A DNA stretch of 64,000 bases from Aphis gossypii (Eukaryota; Arthropoda; Insecta; Hemiptera; Aphididae). Every line of letters begins with the position of its first letter. Position 1 is the stretch's first letter. The notes beneath the pieces were generated by a model. The model saw nothing but the letters and a program-made list of their open reading frames with translations, searched no databases and had not been told where the DNA came from. The position numbers and the translations under genes are program-made. Positions 1 through 14,600 of the stretch are shown in pieces. The stretch lies in contig NC_065531.1 of the NCBI RefSeq assembly GCF_020184175.1, forward strand, positions 33,067,213 through 33,131,212, given 5' to 3'.

Positions 1-3000
1 AATTTATTTATATTCAATATGTGATGTAATAAAAATATTAATATCGTCTAGGCATACAAACAATTTTGAATTTTGATTGTATCTGTTTTGTATATTTATT
101 ATCACGCTATAACTATAGTAAGAATATCGATTTGTATGAATACTATATATGTATTAAGTTTATTCGTAAATAATAAAAAAAAATTTAGATGAGATGTAAT
201 TATATTATTTAATACAAACGTATCACTAAATATGCTTAATTAATTTTAAATCTTTACGAAATACATACCTATATACCATAAATGTAATAACCATAAAAAT
301 TGTATTATAAACTAGATCGATTATAAAAACGTTATATTATGTTAAAATACAACAATTAAAGTAAAAACTTGAATTCTAGTTGATTTTGAAGAAAAAAATT
401 CGAATGGCCGACAAAAGTACGGAAAGCACAACTACATGAGCGAAAAATCCATATAAAATTTATGGAACTCAACAAACGGAAGTCACTTGAAACTTCCACA
501 ATATATAATAACATACGAATGATTTTTTTTTATTATTTTCAAACAAAAGTCAGTCTCGGTTTGATATGTAAATATATATATATTAGATATTTATGTTTGT
601 GTGTACAGTGTACGTATGTGCTGTGTATTTTCCTTACATTAAACTTTATTGGTAATTTCCTCTTTCGCTCATATTTTCCATGGTGAATTCATTTTTTTTT
701 TTTTTTTTTACTTTGGGTCGAGGGCTTATAGAAGAGGAAGGAAATTACACGGCAAACCTTTTGGAAAACTCACGACCGCCCCGAGCGACTGTTTTTTTTT
801 TTTATTTTAGCGGTAGGAAGTATAAAATATAAACATTGGAAAAATATAATATTCAATACTATATTATAATACCTACTAATAATATTTGAAATCATAATTT
901 TAAGCTATATAATATAATATAGTAGAGTCATCAAGCTATACTATATGGACAATAATCTAATCTATGTAGTGCAAATTTATTAATGATGTTAATTTTGTGT
1001 TAATCATATAGTAGTTTCGTATTTTAGAAATTATTAAATTTCAATAATACTTACATGCACATTAAATATTAAAAATAATCATTCAACATTACTCTAGCAA
1101 AAACAAGCTTAAAAATATTCATAGTATAAAAAAATTAAAACATTTCATTGAACAAAGAGAATCTACCTTTATAATTTACAAATTGCAACATAAAAAAAGT
1201 ATAAATAACTCACACATTAACTTTTCTTAGTATAAATTATTAGAATAATATCCATTATTTACATAAATAGGTGAATATCTCTAATTCTTAAGGAACACCT
1301 AAACTTAAAGTTATAATATCATACCATTCACAGAGGTGAAACATTTATTTTATATTTTTTAATTTAATAATGTTGGTTTTACGAATTAAAAAATATTTTT
1401 ATCCCATAAAAATTATAAAATAAATTTCTTTAGTTCCTATAAATTATCTTTTGTGTTAAAAAAGGATTTGTTTTAAACTAAAAATAACATATGATAAATA
1501 CAACAGTTTATTGCTGAAAGCGTTATATTCAGTTAATATTTACACATTTACCGGATTTTCGCAAAAATAATATGTTGTCTACAATGAAAACATTTTACGA
1601 TTAAAATGTATTATTTTTGGTTTGACTGCCATAAGTTGCATTTTTCATTTATATATCGATTTTTAATATGATATTTTAAAAGTTAATTACTTGTATTTCT
1701 AGATAAAAGTTATAGTTGAATTTTATTTAATTGTATTCTGTTAGTACTATTTGTTTCAGATTTAGAGTACTCCGTTCCGATGAATGTATTAGTTTTACAA
1801 TAATATTTGTTTTTGTGAATATCTAATGTTTAAAAACAGTAATCTTTAACTTTGAAGAACATTTCGGCGTGTAAATTGAACCTAGTTACCTCTTTGAGAG
1901 TTTTACAAGCGACTAAGATTAACAATTTTCAAAGAATAAGAAAATTACAGAATAACAGTTTTAATTCTTGATTGAAATACACGTGAGGAATATTATATTA
2001 CATTTTTCACTATAGCATACTTGTAGTTTCAATTTTTGTTTTTTTTTCAATTATTAAGAAAAGCCTAGGATTTTTTTTACTTTCACACCCCTCTCCATCC
2101 AAGGTACTAATTAGATCTAGTTTTCTACCAGAAACCACACTCAAAATTAAAAATAAAAGAACCTTTACTACCCTAAAAAGTGATAATGGACAGAAAGAAA
2201 AGCATACACACTATTATAAAATCAATACATTTATCACTCCGTTCAAAATTTAAAAAGGTAGAATACAAAAAACAACTAGATTGTAAAAAATATAATCTCC
2301 AGGACATTTTATCATAAGGATTTCACCGATGATTAAATTTCTTAATATACCTAAAAAAAAAGTGTTACAGTTTTTATACGGTAAAAAAGTACTATTTTAT
2401 AATCATTAAAGATTAACAGAGATTATAAACAAATAACTTTGATTCAGATAAAATAGCACAGGGGACAAGCAATATTAACGATCCATAATGAAAGTTAAAA
2501 ATAATAGAACCATTTGGTGAAAAAAACTGTCAAATTTTCTTTAATTTATTAAAAGCTTTAAAAATTACATAGTTTTACAAAAAAAAAAAAGATCGCAATG
2601 AAACAAGTAAAAATAAAGCCACCTCGATTTTTCATTAAATTTAATAACCGGTCATCCGGTTTGATTATAAATTTATTAAAGACGGCAAAAATGAATTTTA
2701 ATTTATTGTAATTAGATATAATTTTTTTTTTTTTTTTAATTCACAATGCGTATCATAAAAAAACAGTTGAAATTAATACATTAACGTAAAATAACAATGC
2801 AATGAAACGGTGAAGAAAAAGAGAAATGGTCATATCGTATTGTTCTAGATTGTTAAAATGCCACAAAAATAAATAGGGGAGAGATAGACTGAGAAGGAGT
2901 GAGATAGAAAGAGCTTTCGAAGGGTTAATATTTAATGTTAGCAAGTCTACATTGAAAAGGCGGAAGCGGCACACGAAAATTAATTCCTTCGGGGCTAAGG

Positions 3001-6000
3001 GCTTTTTAACGTTTAATACGTTGTTATTCTTTTGTTGCTCTGTACTCCAAAAGCTCCCGCTCTCACTCGACCATCGCCCTCTAGCCTGCTGCATTTTGCA
3101 TATATACCACCCCTGGAATGAGAGCAGTATTGCAATTCTCTCTTAGGAAAGCCTGTAATAATATTTATTTTTTAAATATATATATATTATTCTTTGTATT
3201 TATATATATATAATATATATATATATATAGAAACCCTCCCGATGCAAAAACAAACTATTGAGATTGCGGAGGACATGAGTAGGGTCTCTCCAGATTCAAT
3301 TAGCAAAATAATAATAACAATAAAAAAACAATATAGCTTTGTAAACAAGTGACGTTTTCCGCCATTCTAGGATTCCGGGGTAAAGGAAAAACCACTATGT
3401 ATTTAATTTGTTTTTGACATATGGGTTTAAAACAAATGTACCGATATTTTTTTTATTGATTTTTGTGTACATATTATATACATTATCTATAGATTAATTT
3501 GCTTTCATTTAATAAAGTTTTAAAACATTACATCGTTAAATTATAGAGGTACATCACAGCGGTATCGTTATAACTTATAACCAATTTATTACAGAATATA
3601 CAATAAATAAAAATAATGTTACAAATTAAATCTGACTTGTGCTTAGTATAAAATAACTGGCCTTAAACCTTTAGTAAACAACGCATGTATTACCTACTAA
3701 GGATACATATAATATGTTCGAAGAGGTGAAATTATTCGAATATGAGTTTATTATATTGTAATTCAGCACACGTGACTATAATTGACTATTATATTTATTT
3801 TACTCCACTTCATTCATAATGCACAAATGAACTAAGCATATTATACACACAATGATAATTTTTTGCTTAAATTTATTTGAACTAATACTCTAGTCTCAAT
3901 GTACCTTTATTGTTCTTAAATACATACTTATTATTTCATTGAACTTGTAAATAATGTATTTACTGTAAAATCCGGATGATTATCGATCGGTTATTTAAAA
4001 ACAACTAATCATATATATGTACTTTTAACATTGATTATAAATTATAACTTAATTTATCAATGGTTTTATACATATTCAATTAATCAAGCAATTCAAAAAT
4101 CCATAAACAATCATTACAATAGTTAGAACCGTAACTGTTCGTATAGTACCTATGTATTCGCCACTTCAGTATTTTCCGTGTCTACAGACATTACCTTATA
4201 TATTATATTCAAAAGTAAAAACATCTAATACTTACTAGTTACTGTTATTACCTAATTAGATGATTAATTAATTTATTTACGTAGTTAAATATAACCACAT
4301 TCATATTTAATATACATACTAAGAGTAAATGATTTCTTCATATAATTTTTACTTAAAACTAATAAATATTCAAAATGAAAAAAAACATTAAAACCAATTT
4401 CAAAATACTTAGAATTACATTATTAAACAAAATAAACAGACAAAGAAAAAGGAACAGCAAATAATTGAAATTGAAATTTGAAGCTGTTAGAAGCACTTAT
4501 ATTATACAATTCTGTTTATTATCTTTAAAAAGATAATAAAATATAAAAATATATGAAGAGAATTTTTCCTATAGTAAATTTTTGTTTTGTAGTAAATTTA
4601 TTTTTCGATAAATTGAAGAGATACCGTCAAAACTTCGTAACCAAATCTTTCTAAAACTATTGTTTTCAAATATTAATATGGAAAAATACGGATGATTAAT
4701 TATTAAAGTAAGTACAATTAGTTATTAACAATACATTTGTCAAAATGGCACAATTATTAGGCTTTTTGTCAGCTTATACTGTTTTATTTTTAAATAGATA
4801 TTTTTAATAAGTGTTAAATTACAGCGCCATTCTAGTGGACGCTATATTATATGCATATGCCTAACATATGTGTAGTTAATAGGTAAAGTGTATAACTTAT
4901 TGGTCTGTAAATCACCGATTATAATGGTTTATAATTTGTGAATTATAATATTTAAAATAATTGATAATACATTTAATGTACGACATGTAATAAATGGAAT
5001 TTAAAAATGATCAACTCTTTTTAGATCATTAACTTTAAAGATGCAATATAAAAAATTAAAAAAATTATTTACAAGATTGTAAAAACATAATATGTTAGTA
5101 AAAACTTTTTACTTTTATAGTATTAATATTATTATTTTTTCATCAAAAATAAATTAATATTATTATTTTTATAAAAGAGAAATTATGAATAAAATACTTT
5201 ATCTTATTTTTAGAAGCTATGAAAATAAGAGCAGCATTTTTCGTTTGTAACGAATAAAAGTTAAAATGATCTAATTCTTCATTAAATTTACTTTTATCTT
5301 TTTCCCACTTCCATCCTTATTACGTAGCGTTTAATTTTGTAATATTGCGTTGTTTCGATTGGCTCACGAATAACTCACCCCATTGCAGGAGTTGCCAATT
5401 AGGTATCTTGTTTTATACATAAAAAGCTTTGAGCTTTCAAATAACGCACTTTATTTTTTTTAAGGTCAAACACCCGATGTTATAGCTAGTGGTGTAAAAG
5501 GGTTCTTTGTCAGCGCCCACCAAGTTTAATGGAGACAACGACAGCGGAAAAATCTAATTTCGAATAAGGCGACTATAGACATTTTTCACGCGGCTTCGTT
5601 TAGAAAATAAAAATTGCGATATTTCGTAAGGAAGCGAGTACTGCAGTAGAAGGGTAAAAATGAAAATAAACGAATAACCACGATTGAAGTGCTGTTATAC
5701 AAACGTTTAGAAATGAAATGTAGTTATATAAGAAAATAAAATAAAATACGAACCGTAATTTTAACGAAAATACTACACGAACAAATAAAATGAATTTACA
5801 TTTATTGAAAGAAAATATTTTAACACTTAAAATTAGTTGTTTATAATATAAAATGTAGAATTATGATTATTGAACCATAGTTTTGAATATTATCTCAATT
5901 TTAAATGTGTAAAAAATATAGGTATATAATATAAAATATTTTATTCAAAATTTTAAAAATATTAAAATTTACAAGTGATCTAATTTTAAGTATTTACCAT

Positions 6001-6679
6001 CTTATTTTATTTTGAATTTGAATTTATATATTATGGTTACTTGATAAAATAAGAAACGTGTAGACATAATAACGCACATAATATAATGCAAGATATACAT
6101 ATATAGGTACTATTTATTTATAGATATTAACTAAAAAAAATGATGTATACATAATTAATATTTAATATTTTGTAGTAAAAAAATAATTTATTTTCCAGGA
6201 GGTTAATAAAACAATAACTAAAACAAGTAATGGTAACAATCATAGGTAGTAAAATTAATAGGGGTGAAAAGGTTACTTTAATGTCGGATAACATTGCTTG
6301 TTATTCTTAAAAAGCTATACTAAAATAATCATTATGCAAATTGTATATTGTGTTATTCTACAACACAACTAAATGCGTCGATCCATTGAACTTCTAGTTT
6401 ATAAGAATGTGTAGACTTGAACCCTGAACCCATTGTAATAGGTTTTATAACATGAATGCAAATCATAACCCATCGTATTATTTAAGAACTGTATATCAAA
6501 ATAAAATACACTTTGATAATAATTTAAACAACAAAATGTAAGTATTCAATATTATCTTTTATAAATAGATAAACCTAATATACGTTTCTAAATTCGATTA
6601 AATTAAACCACCATTAAAACATATCAAATATGTACATATTATTTTATTAGATAAATATTTTAATAAGTAAAATACTTAC
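1..6679 (-). other. Probable large intron of the RYK/Derailed-like gene
   Basis: This stretch lies downstream, on the minus strand, of the first RYK coding exon, so by inference it is intronic. I looked for the next expected exon (the WIF motif Glu-Leu-Tyr-Tyr-Val read on the minus strand) and did not find it; it should lie beyond the left edge. Most of the stretch is plain AT-rich DNA with poly-T runs. Three islands are less AT-rich and could be conserved intronic elements: about 690-830, 2,940-3,400 and 5,290-5,660. The open frames at 2753-3094 (minus) and 2952-3146 (plus) overlap each other in the second island and match nothing I know. Confidence 0.4.
3170..3230. repeat. (TA)n microsatellite
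   Basis: An interrupted TA dinucleotide run of about 60 bp follows the GC-richer island at 2.94-3.15 kb. It is simple-sequence DNA and likely to vary in length between individuals. Confidence 0.8.
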
Positions 6680-6795
6680 CCATAATCCTTTTGACTTCTT
6701 TTTGACTGATGAACACATTCAAGTGACCTGTTGCACTTGACAAGCAATATAATAAGACAATAGTGATGAACCCCATCTGTGTATATGCTGTTGCC
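6680..6795 (-). CDS. Ryk: RYK/Derailed-family Wnt co-receptor, first coding exon (signal peptide and start of WIF domain)
   Basis: On the minus strand the exon is preceded by a polypyrimidine tract ending in TTTTACAG and ends at a GTAAGT donor directly after position 6680. The coding part runs from the ATG at 6776 down to 6680: 32 codons plus one base (phase 1). Residues 1-17 form a hydrophobic signal peptide with likely cleavage after Ala-Thr-Gly. The mature start, HLNVFISQKEVKRIMG, matches the opening of the WIF domain of insect Derailed and vertebrate RYK (family pattern HLN-x-(F/Y)-(I/L)-S-x-x-E-V-x-R-(L/I)-(I/M)-G). Known proteins of this family are single-pass receptors with a WIF ectodomain and an inactive kinase-like domain; they bind Wnt5-type ligands in axon guidance. 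Only the N-terminus lies here. In-frame sequence upstream is open to the splice acceptor, but reading into the proposed upstream exon meets TAG before any ATG, which supports the start at 6776. I cannot tell which paralog (Derailed, Derailed-2 or Doughnut) it is. Confidence 0.7.
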
Positions 6796-9700
6796 CTGTA
6801 AAATAAAAAAAAAAATATTTTATGTATAGTGTATATAATATACACATTTTTTTTATAATCATGATACACTTATGCAATTATGTAGACCACATGGACACAT
6901 TGTAATAATATGAGTATGACGTCATATTGTAATTTAGTAATATTATGTACTCGTTCACACGCCGACATCGAACATGCAGAGAATGCAGTTATAGAACTCG
7001 TTAAATTTTATTAACATATTAAATGATGAGATCATTAATGCATAATATTAAGTGTGACTAATGACCGTAACATGTATTAAAAAAATTAAATAATATTAGA
7101 AATATGTGATCACAATTTTTTTTTAAGTGTTTGAAATTCGACTTTTATCAAAATTCATTAAAATCAAGAATATTTTCAAATTATATTGTAGTTGAGCATT
7201 AATACTGTTTTTCTTTAACCAAGACTTGAAAATGTAATAACAAAATTTTTAGTAAGTTTTTTTTACGGAACCCATAAAATATCAAGAATAAGAATAATGC
7301 ACAATTATTTTTTTGTCGATATTTCGTTTCAATTTCTAAAAATTGCATATTTTAGTTAGTTTTTTGTAATTTGAAAAACATTATTTATGAAACTTTAGCA
7401 ATATTGAATATGTATATTATTATTTTCTTAATAGAATGACATTTTCAAAATATTTAGAATGCGTATATGATTTAATTAAAGAAATTAAAATTTCAAAAAC
7501 ATAAAAATTCAAAATAAAACTAGTTAAACTAGTTGTTGAATAAGTATAATATTACACGATTATTATTTAAGCAAACTGAATACTGAAATGATATAAATGC
7601 ATCAAGCTAGTTAAAGTTTCAACCATAGTTAAATTATTAAACAAATTACATTAATACTAAAAATTGTTAAATTACCTATACTATATTTATAAAGTTGGAT
7701 TGAAATACAGATAACATTACTATAATCATATGTTTTACACTTTAAGTATCTCGAGAATTATAAAAAACAATTTTCCTTTATAAACGTTTAAAATGTTTAA
7801 TAAAATAAATTTTTAACACTCTTACTGCGTAATTTTATATTATATTTAATAGTTATAAACAGTTGAATTATTCAAGTGTTTAATTTGTTAGTACACAACA
7901 TTGTATCGATTAGAAAATAATGAACATCATATAATAAATTAATAATACATTTACCAAAATTAAGTTTGTGGTTCATAATGCAATAAATGTCTGTTTGATT
8001 CAGATTTAAGTTTCAAAATTAGGGTGTTTTATTTTAATACAAGTCACTGTGGACATAGCAGATTATATGGGATCAGCAATGTAAGAAAGAAATTAGTTTA
8101 TATAGTAACTGTTCTTACTTTAAAGAAAAAATAATACATAGTAAAATTTAATTAGATACATAGGGTATTTATTATTTACTGGTATTCTTGAATTTAATCA
8201 AGATATATTTAAGGATTTGGATATAAAAATAAAAATAATCAAACAAAACGAATTATATTATGTACCTATACTATTACGAGAACTGCTGCTTGGTTTTGCT
8301 ATGCTATTTTAACTGTACAACTAAATTGATAGGTTAGGTTTGGTTGCTATTTTATGTATTTTATATTTTAGTAAAATGTTTAATATTTAATTTTATAACT
8401 GGTACTTTAATATTAAATTATAAAATTAACCGCTATTAAACATTTTACATTTTAACATTTCAAAAATATCATCTTACAATATTTAATAAACATGTCCATC
8501 TTATTTTATTATTCCTTCAAAGATATTATAGATTTTAAAATATTCATATCAACTTTTTTTTTGACAGCCATATATTTTTAAAACATTCTATTAACATTGT
8601 CGTAAATCGAGTTCCATTGAAAATTGTTAAATATAGGTAGTATTAAATAATATTATGTAGTATGTATCTACCTAGTAGTTACAGTTTATAAATGTCTATT
8701 TGATTAATAAAAAAAATATTAATCTTATTTTTATTTATTAAATACCTAAATACATTTATTATTTTAAATATATAACAGATATGTTGTGTATATACGTTAT
8801 ACTGAAAATAAAAACAATTAGAAATATATAAAACTATTGATTAAATAAAGGTAAGTACAATATATGATAGACCTATCACATATAGGTTGTCAATATTTTT
8901 ACCTGGGCATTATAATCAATTTATTATGTGTGTCAAATATATATTTATTGTTGAGGGTTTATCTTTAATTCCTCGTCTGTTGAGCAAAACTAAATTCAAA
9001 CAATTTCAATAGACTACCTTTGTGTTGATGTACCTACCTCATTTTTTGTTTAACTACACGCGTGGTGTTTTTGTATAAGGTCCTTAAAGGTTATTCTTCT
9101 TTCAGTCGATCACCTGTCAAAATAGGCTCAACACATTTTTATTTTACTCAATTGTGTATTGTACATTTGTACATAAATATGTATAGATAATTATCATGTG
9201 GTATTGTAGTAAACAAATCCATGAAAATTATGATATATGTATTATGTATCTTATGGGAATACAACATTGCGAGTATTTGATAATGCCCAAAGGTTTCTTC
9301 CAAGTTAATAATAACATATTTCGATATTAGGTATGCAGAAACATAAAATACAAACAACACAACACATTGGAAAAGATTGATTGCTATTTTCAATATTACA
9401 ATTTTAATTTTTACTAAAAAAGAACTATTTTGAAATTATACGTATATATTATACTAGCTAACTATTGATTATTATAGAATCATAGTAGTTACTAGCTTGA
9501 AACTCGAATAAACAAAAATATTTTAACCATTTTTTGATAACTATTTAGCCTACTATAACTAGATATCTAAGGGCTATATTATTCAATTAACCTTGTATTT
9601 GGATTAAAATCTTAAAATCAATAGAAACTAAAAAAAAAAAATACATAATATACTATTATACTTGACGTAATTAAATAACAAACTTTAAACGCCCTTTGAT

Positions 9701-10925
9701 TTATTATTTATTTTAAATATAATATGTTAGGTTTAAATGTTTAAATATAGTAATCATTGTATCAATCCATATTATATACCTACTTCAGTTAGGTATAGAA
9801 TATATATTTTCAAAATTAAAACTATATATATCATTATAAAAGACATCTTATATTATAATAAACTTATACTAAGTAAAATTAAATCGATTTGAAAAATAAG
9901 TATATATTTATACAATAATTATAAAACATCAAGGTAAACAATCAGAAGAAATTTATATTCTTAAGAATCTTTCAAAAACATGAAATATTTTCCTCAGATC
10001 CCAGATTCCCTCGATACTACTGCATTTGATACATTTTATAATTTTCTGGAAAACTACCTACCAAGCTATCTACTTTAATATAACAAAATTGATTTTTATA
10101 AACTATCTAAAGTACCATCTTCCTTGAATATCTAATAAATATAGGGGGAACTAAATAAAACTTTTTGTTAACTCATATTCAAGTGGTTTAAAGTCTACAG
10201 TAAAAAAAAATAAATAATAAAGGTACTAGCTTCACTCAGAAATTCTATGCCAACGATTGAAAAATATTGAAGAAAAACACTAATTATACTAATAATAAAT
10301 AAATAAAAAAAACCCTTTAAATTACCTTATTCTTAAAATCATATCTATCTAATAATGTCAAATACATTTAATAATTAATACTATCTATAATGGCTATATT
10401 GGCATTATAATTAACCAATAGGTATTGAATGCATTTATTTATATATTTCTGGTAAATTAAGCAGAAAAAAAATTTATAAAATAATATAATATTTATAGGT
10501 AGGTAGCAATCAAAAGAAATTTATTATTTTCGGTGTTTTTAAAGTTTAACCAGTTAAAAATGAGTAAAATCTATGTATTTATTCATATTTTAATTTTATA
10601 TACATAAATACAAAATATATTTATTTATAAATTTATAAAATCGAATATATTATCTACCTACAGTTTCTTATCATATACGACCATGGCTAAATATAGCCAT
10701 GATACGACCATATTGTAATATTATAGGTATTTATATTGTACACCGTAATATTATCTAATATTATGTATATTATTTACATATAGGTTATAGGCACTAGGCA
10801 GGTACAATATAAAATACGGCTGACATAATATAATATTACTTACGAGTATAATATAGGTAGCTATATATTATATTATTCACAGCGAAATAAAAATCTAGGA
10901 TTCATAAAAATATGACTGTTTTTAC
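6796..10925 (-). other. Probable first intron of the RYK-like gene
   Basis: About 4.1 kb of AT-rich DNA lies between the coding exon at 6680-6795 and the proposed 5' UTR exon. It contains no convincing exon. The open frame at 9148-9393 (minus) has AT-driven codon use and no recognisable domain. A small perfect hairpin sits at 10,682-10,701. The intron reading depends on the donor at 10,925 being real. Confidence 0.35.
10682..10701. other. Small perfect hairpin
   Basis: CATGGCT and AGCCATG form perfect 7-bp arms around the 6-base loop AAATAT. A direct repeat, ATACGACCAT, occurs at 10,675-10,684 and again at 10,702-10,711, so the hairpin lies between two copies of the same decamer. No function can be inferred. 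Confidence 0.5.
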
Positions 10926-11600
10926 CTCGGTTTTATCACTATTTTTTGTTTCGACAATCTAGCAGTCTAACGTCCGTCTCTGTTGGCTTTTGCATCACAA
11001 CGGTCCATTTTATTTGTTTTCCCGATAAAACGCGATCCGAGCAGGTACCCGAAAATCCCTCCTTGCTCACGGTTCGTATTACAATAACTTTCTACGAAAC
11101 AATAATAATATTTCGGTCTGCGCACGATCACGGTAGAGATACCACTGGATTATCACTATCGAAACGATCGGTTTTTTTTTTTATTATTATTATTATTTCC
11201 ACGGACTTATCACGACATCGAAAATAATATAATATTATAATAAGGGAACAAAATTATGCCGCCGAATGTGGTTACGGCGCCGTCGACTCTCGTGAGCGGG
11301 CAATCGCGACACACCGGAACGGCGACACGCGGAGAACTGTCTGCCCACGTGGTGTCCCAGCGTCGGTGGCTCGTCGCGCGCCGTCGCCGCCGGACCGCAG
11401 TCGCACCGATCTACCGGCCCTACCGAGAAAATACGTCTCGTACACCGCGCTAAACGGCCTGGTGCCCACCCGCTGCAACCGGCGGCGTACTGCAGGTCGA
11501 CAGCGTCCCCGTCCGCCCATCAAATATTCATATTGCAGACTGCGCGTGCCGTCGTAAACACGGGTCTCTCGACTCTCGGGTTCTTATCGTTTACAATTCG
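10926..11600 (-). promoter_or_regulatory. CpG-rich promoter and probable 5' UTR exon of the RYK-like gene
   Basis: The 11,230-11,600 part is strikingly GC- and CpG-rich compared with its surroundings. Reading the minus strand, the exon would end in ACCGAG followed by GTAAAAAC, a good donor, at 10,926/10,925. Spliced to the acceptor before 6795, the reading frame of the coding exon meets a TAG stop upstream and no ATG in between, as expected of a non-coding first exon. The transcription start is not visible. Overlapping open frames here on both strands (11,256-11,557) are what CpG-rich DNA produces by chance, and I do not call them genes. A promoter for the opposite direction cannot be excluded. 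Confidence 0.4.
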
Positions 11601-14600
11601 AAGGCAAATGGATTTCCCCCCGGAGTCGATAGGAACGCGTAAAAAACCAAAAAAAAAAAAAAACTATTATATATATATAATAAAACAATGATAATAAATA
11701 CGATAGGTAGACATTAGTTCTGTTTCCGGTTTTATTGCTTCTTTCCGGACAACGCCGTTCGGAATACATGTAATAATTCCGCGCTTGTACGTTTATAAAA
11801 AGCCTCCCGGTGTTTACTCGACAAACACACATAGCAGCGCCATTACTGTCGGATAGAAGACCAAAAACATTTAACGAGAAATTAATATATAGTTGAATCG
11901 TTATTTCGAGAAAATATGAGAATACAAAAATATAGCAATAAAGAAAATAATTATAAAACCCGTGCCTGAAATTCATGGTAATACAGATTATAGTTACGGT
12001 ATAAATATTAAATACGAGTACGTGGTAACGAGACGTGGATTATTGATAAAGTGTATATACGATTCTTGGAAGCTTTCAAAATGTGATATTGAAGTAAACA
12101 GAAAAAGTAAGCAATATACGAATAAAAACCAATATGGATTTATAAATAATAACACGAATTGAGAAAATAACTAATCAATAGTAGTTGTATAAATATAATA
12201 ACGATATAACGATTCGATATAAATATTAAATCCGTGTGTGTATCTAGAGATTTAATTATTTATTTGTAGCGGAGTGGGAAGCGCTAGAAATAAAAGTTAC
12301 CCACATATAAATACCTTACATGCCATACAAATTTGTCTCAGTAAATTGTGTATTTTTAAAAACAAAATAAACATTAAGTACCTATTTATTTAGATTAATT
12401 TTTAATCCAATATTTTCTTTCTTAATTATTACTTAATACTTCTAAATCTTATAAACAATCCTGACTTTTATAAAATAATACTCGTTCATTGTCAACTTTT
12501 CACACGCTTGTTTAAAAAAAAACTAATTATTTATCAATAATCTTACGATAACAACAAGTTGTTAAGTACGATTTGCAATGAAGTTAAAGAACATAATAAT
12601 ACAAATAACTAAAAGGTATGTAATTCTCAGATTATCAATTTATAGTTTTATTTTAAATAAAAAAAAAATCTTTTGAATGCCGACTGTTTTTGGTAAGTTT
12701 TCTTCTTTTTATTTATTTTATGTTTTTGTAAGCTTTTGGAGTGGAAAGGCTATGCAATTTTCTAGAGAGTTATTAGATTTCACCTAATTGCATATACAAT
12801 GATATACATATAGATATAAATATAATGATATAAAACAGGAGATTCCATACGACCATACACTTATGAATTACTGTTAATATATATTATTATTGAAGAAGAA
12901 TAACGTAGTATACTTGAATACAATATATTATACGTTTGACCAAAAAATAAACTAACAATCGCGGTCAATAATTGAGGAAAATATACATATATTCTATAAT
13001 GAACATGTAAGCCATATAAATGGTTTAAAAATGTACATAATATTATACACATTTTAATCTTATTTCATGTGTATTTAATGATAAATTATAAAATATTATC
13101 GTTTGAGATCGATAACACATTATGTAAGTGATTTTAGTGCGTGGGTGGTATGTAGATTTTTCGCACGTGTAGCGATCGTCAATTTTCGCCCTTTTTATAG
13201 TCAACTATAACAGTGTCTACCAAAAAAAAACAGACGATGGAACACCTGTTGTAAATTTCGACATAACCGATAAGCTTCAAAAACGTACGTTCTTTTTTCA
13301 CACTCATAAGTTTAGTTTAACGCAACAGGTTACGGTGGTTTATAAACTATTTTATTTAAGAAAATTTGGAAACAATATTAAGAGTATTTTGTACTATTTA
13401 GGTTAGATGTTTTACATCAACATCTGTCCAGCTATTAAATTAAATCACTTAATATAACGAAAAAGGTGAGTTAAAAACGCGAGTAAAGCATAAGTATGCT
13501 CAATTAATATAACAGATATTTTAAGAAATATTAATATTTGGTTTTTGGGTTTGGTAAGCAATATTTACCTAATAAGTACATTGGACCAATATATTTATAT
13601 TGATATTATAATACCTAATTTATTTTACTATTAATAATACCGTAAGTTAAATTAATTTTTATCAAACATATTACATATTTTATATATTATTTAGATTTAT
13701 TTAATTAATACAATAGTATATAATTATAACATGTATTATTGTTATAAACTTTTGAAACAATACCGACTTACCACATAACAGTGTGAATGTTCGTTGATAA
13801 ATAGCACAAAAGTAGAAAAGTAGACAATAGGATAAAATTAATTTAAATATATTGAAAATATCATTGTGTAAATGTTTATATACAATACAATAATAGATAT
13901 GGTATGAGTTTCAAATTATAAATAAATTAATATCACAACTAAAATCATTTTTCTTCTTTTACATATCTAATTCAGTCTAAATCTAGACTCAAAGCGTATA
14001 AAAGAAAAAATTATAATTTTATGTTTTGTTAGAATTTTTGTTCTAAGGTATGAACTACTTATGAGAAACCTTATATTAAAATTTAAATCAAAACCAATAC
14101 AGAAAAAAATCAACTAAGTAATAAAATATATAAAACATAACTAAAATATTCATCAAAATTCTAACTTCGAACTGCTTTAAAATAAATCCGCTGTCAAAAA
14201 TGTAATATAAACATAAATCTTGACATTAGGTTTTGTCAAAACCCTTAACACTATGCAATTTATAACCAAATAATGTTTAGTTAGTATTATTTTGAATATC
14301 AATCCAGTGAATATATAACTATAAGATTACTGTGAATGTTAATATTTTCATGTTGCTTAATACAATAAATAAAAAAGGATATAAAACACCTATTGATTTT
14401 ATAATAAAATTATTTACAAACCTATACAACAAATTTAATCATTTTATTGAAAACTTTAAAATATAAATAATGTTTTTAATTAAAATTCAGTAATCCTCAA
14501 TAATCCTTCAATTATTGGAAGTATATTGATGATTTTAAATTCATTAATATCATTATAATATTATAACAAAAGAACTACTAGGTATACAATTAATAATAAA

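Noticed and set aside
11256..11557. Overlapping open frames on both strands (63-83 codons)
   Set aside because: They sit in the CpG-rich probable RYK promoter, overlap each other in several frames, are rich in Arg and Pro and have no domain.
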